DNA of 64,000 nt. It comes from Bacteroidetes bacterium HGW-Bacteroidetes-1 (GTDB lineage Bacteria > Bacteroidota > Bacteroidia > Bacteroidales > F082). Positions 63,858 to 64,000 of the stretch are shown here, piece by piece. The stretch's first letter is position 1. Each line of letters starts with the position of its first letter. Made by a program: the position numbers and the translations under genes. The DNA lies in NCBI GenBank assembly GCA_002842755.1, contig PHDU01000014.1:1-64000 (forward strand). The letters run 5' to 3'. The notes beneath the pieces were generated by a model that saw only the letters and a program-made list of their open reading frames with translations, did no database searches and was not told the origin of the DNA.

Positions 63858-64000
63858 ATATGTGATACTTACAGGAGCCAATGGATATCTTGGTTCTTAC
63901 ATCGTTAGGGAACTTTTAAAAAATGGATTTGGCATAATTGCATGTAAATATCCTCATTTTGCATCTGTAGTTATCGACCACCCTATGGTTGAATATGTAG
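63851..64000 (+). CDS. NAD-dependent epimerase/dehydratase-like protein, cut by the window edge
   Basis: The ATG at 63851 opens a frame that begins MNKYVILTGANGYLGSYIVRE, a Rossmann NAD(P)-binding GxxGxxG motif of short-chain/extended SDR epimerases. Only the first 50 residues are present, so substrate and length cannot be told. Its start overlaps the flippase-like gene by seven bases, so it belongs to the same transcript. A nucleotide-sugar epimerase or dehydratase would suit the cluster. Confidence 0.75.

Overview
The window comes from a member of the phylum Bacteroidetes (Bacteroidota), probably an anaerobic or facultative Bacteroidales/Marinilabiliales-like lineage. The evidence is two SusC/SusD outer-membrane uptake pairs, a type IX secretion C-terminal sorting domain, the gliding lipoprotein GldH, a tmRNA with a GETNYALAA tag, AT-rich DNA, and repeated promoter -7 boxes of the Bacteroidetes TAnnTTTG form. 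The genus cannot be named from sequence alone. There are no CRISPR arrays, insertion sequences, prophages or rRNA operons; the only structural RNA gene I see is tmRNA.

Layout. 0.1-4.2 kb: a secreted VCBS/FG-GAP repeat protein, a sigma-54-type response regulator without a DNA-binding domain, and ssrA. 4.4-13.0 kb: a compact cluster that I consider the most unusual part. It encodes a periplasmic-binding-protein/TM/GcvH-like fusion, a HybA-like Tat-exported four-cluster ferredoxin, a HybB/NrfD membrane subunit, a second membrane GcvH-like protein, a sensor kinase with CXXCH and CX4CH haem motifs, a sigma-54 response regulator and an archaemetzincin. It is preceded by a sigma-54-like promoter and two matching 17-bp palindromes. 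13.1-23.1 kb: two tandem susC-susD pairs, each with its own terminator and with different palindromes upstream. 23.2-29.5 kb: two small membrane proteins, two MIO-type ammonia-lyases of the histidine ammonia-lyase family, a thioredoxin and hisS. A near-identical fold-back repeat occurs twice here. 29.9-35.4 kb: an Na+/H+-type antiporter, a WbuC-like cupin, a nitroreductase, nhaA and ettA. 35.6-39.7 kb: an LptF/G permease and two glycosyltransferases in one operon. 39.8-45.8 kb: a three-gene soluble flavin/iron-sulphur complex (NuoE-like, NuoF/HydB-like and a 1231-residue fusion of NuoG-type 2Fe-2S, GltD/NfnB-type and NuoG-type domains), resembling electron-bifurcating transhydrogenases. 46.2-51.3 kb: holB, ricT, gldH and PBP1A, the usual housekeeping neighbours. 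51.6-59.8 kb: lipoproteins, a YiiX-like papain-fold lipoprotein, a cytidylate-kinase-like protein, a zinc ribbon, leucyl aminopeptidase, kdtA and a beta-barrel protein. 60.0-64.0 kb: a glycan/glycolipid cluster (GT2, methyltransferase, FrhB-like protein, flippase-like protein, the start of an epimerase) that runs off the right edge.

How the parts fit. The 4.4-13 kb cluster looks like a self-contained, redox-regulated membrane electron-transfer module: a haem-binding kinase senses the periplasm, its partner NtrC-type regulator probably binds the palindromes and drives sigma-54 transcription of the HybAB/GcvH-like complex. No catalytic hydrogenase or molybdoenzyme subunit is encoded next to it, so its electron donor and acceptor are unknown. 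The 39.8-45.8 kb complex would balance NADH, NADPH and ferredoxin in the cytoplasm. All function statements rest on motif recognition by eye; no database search was run.
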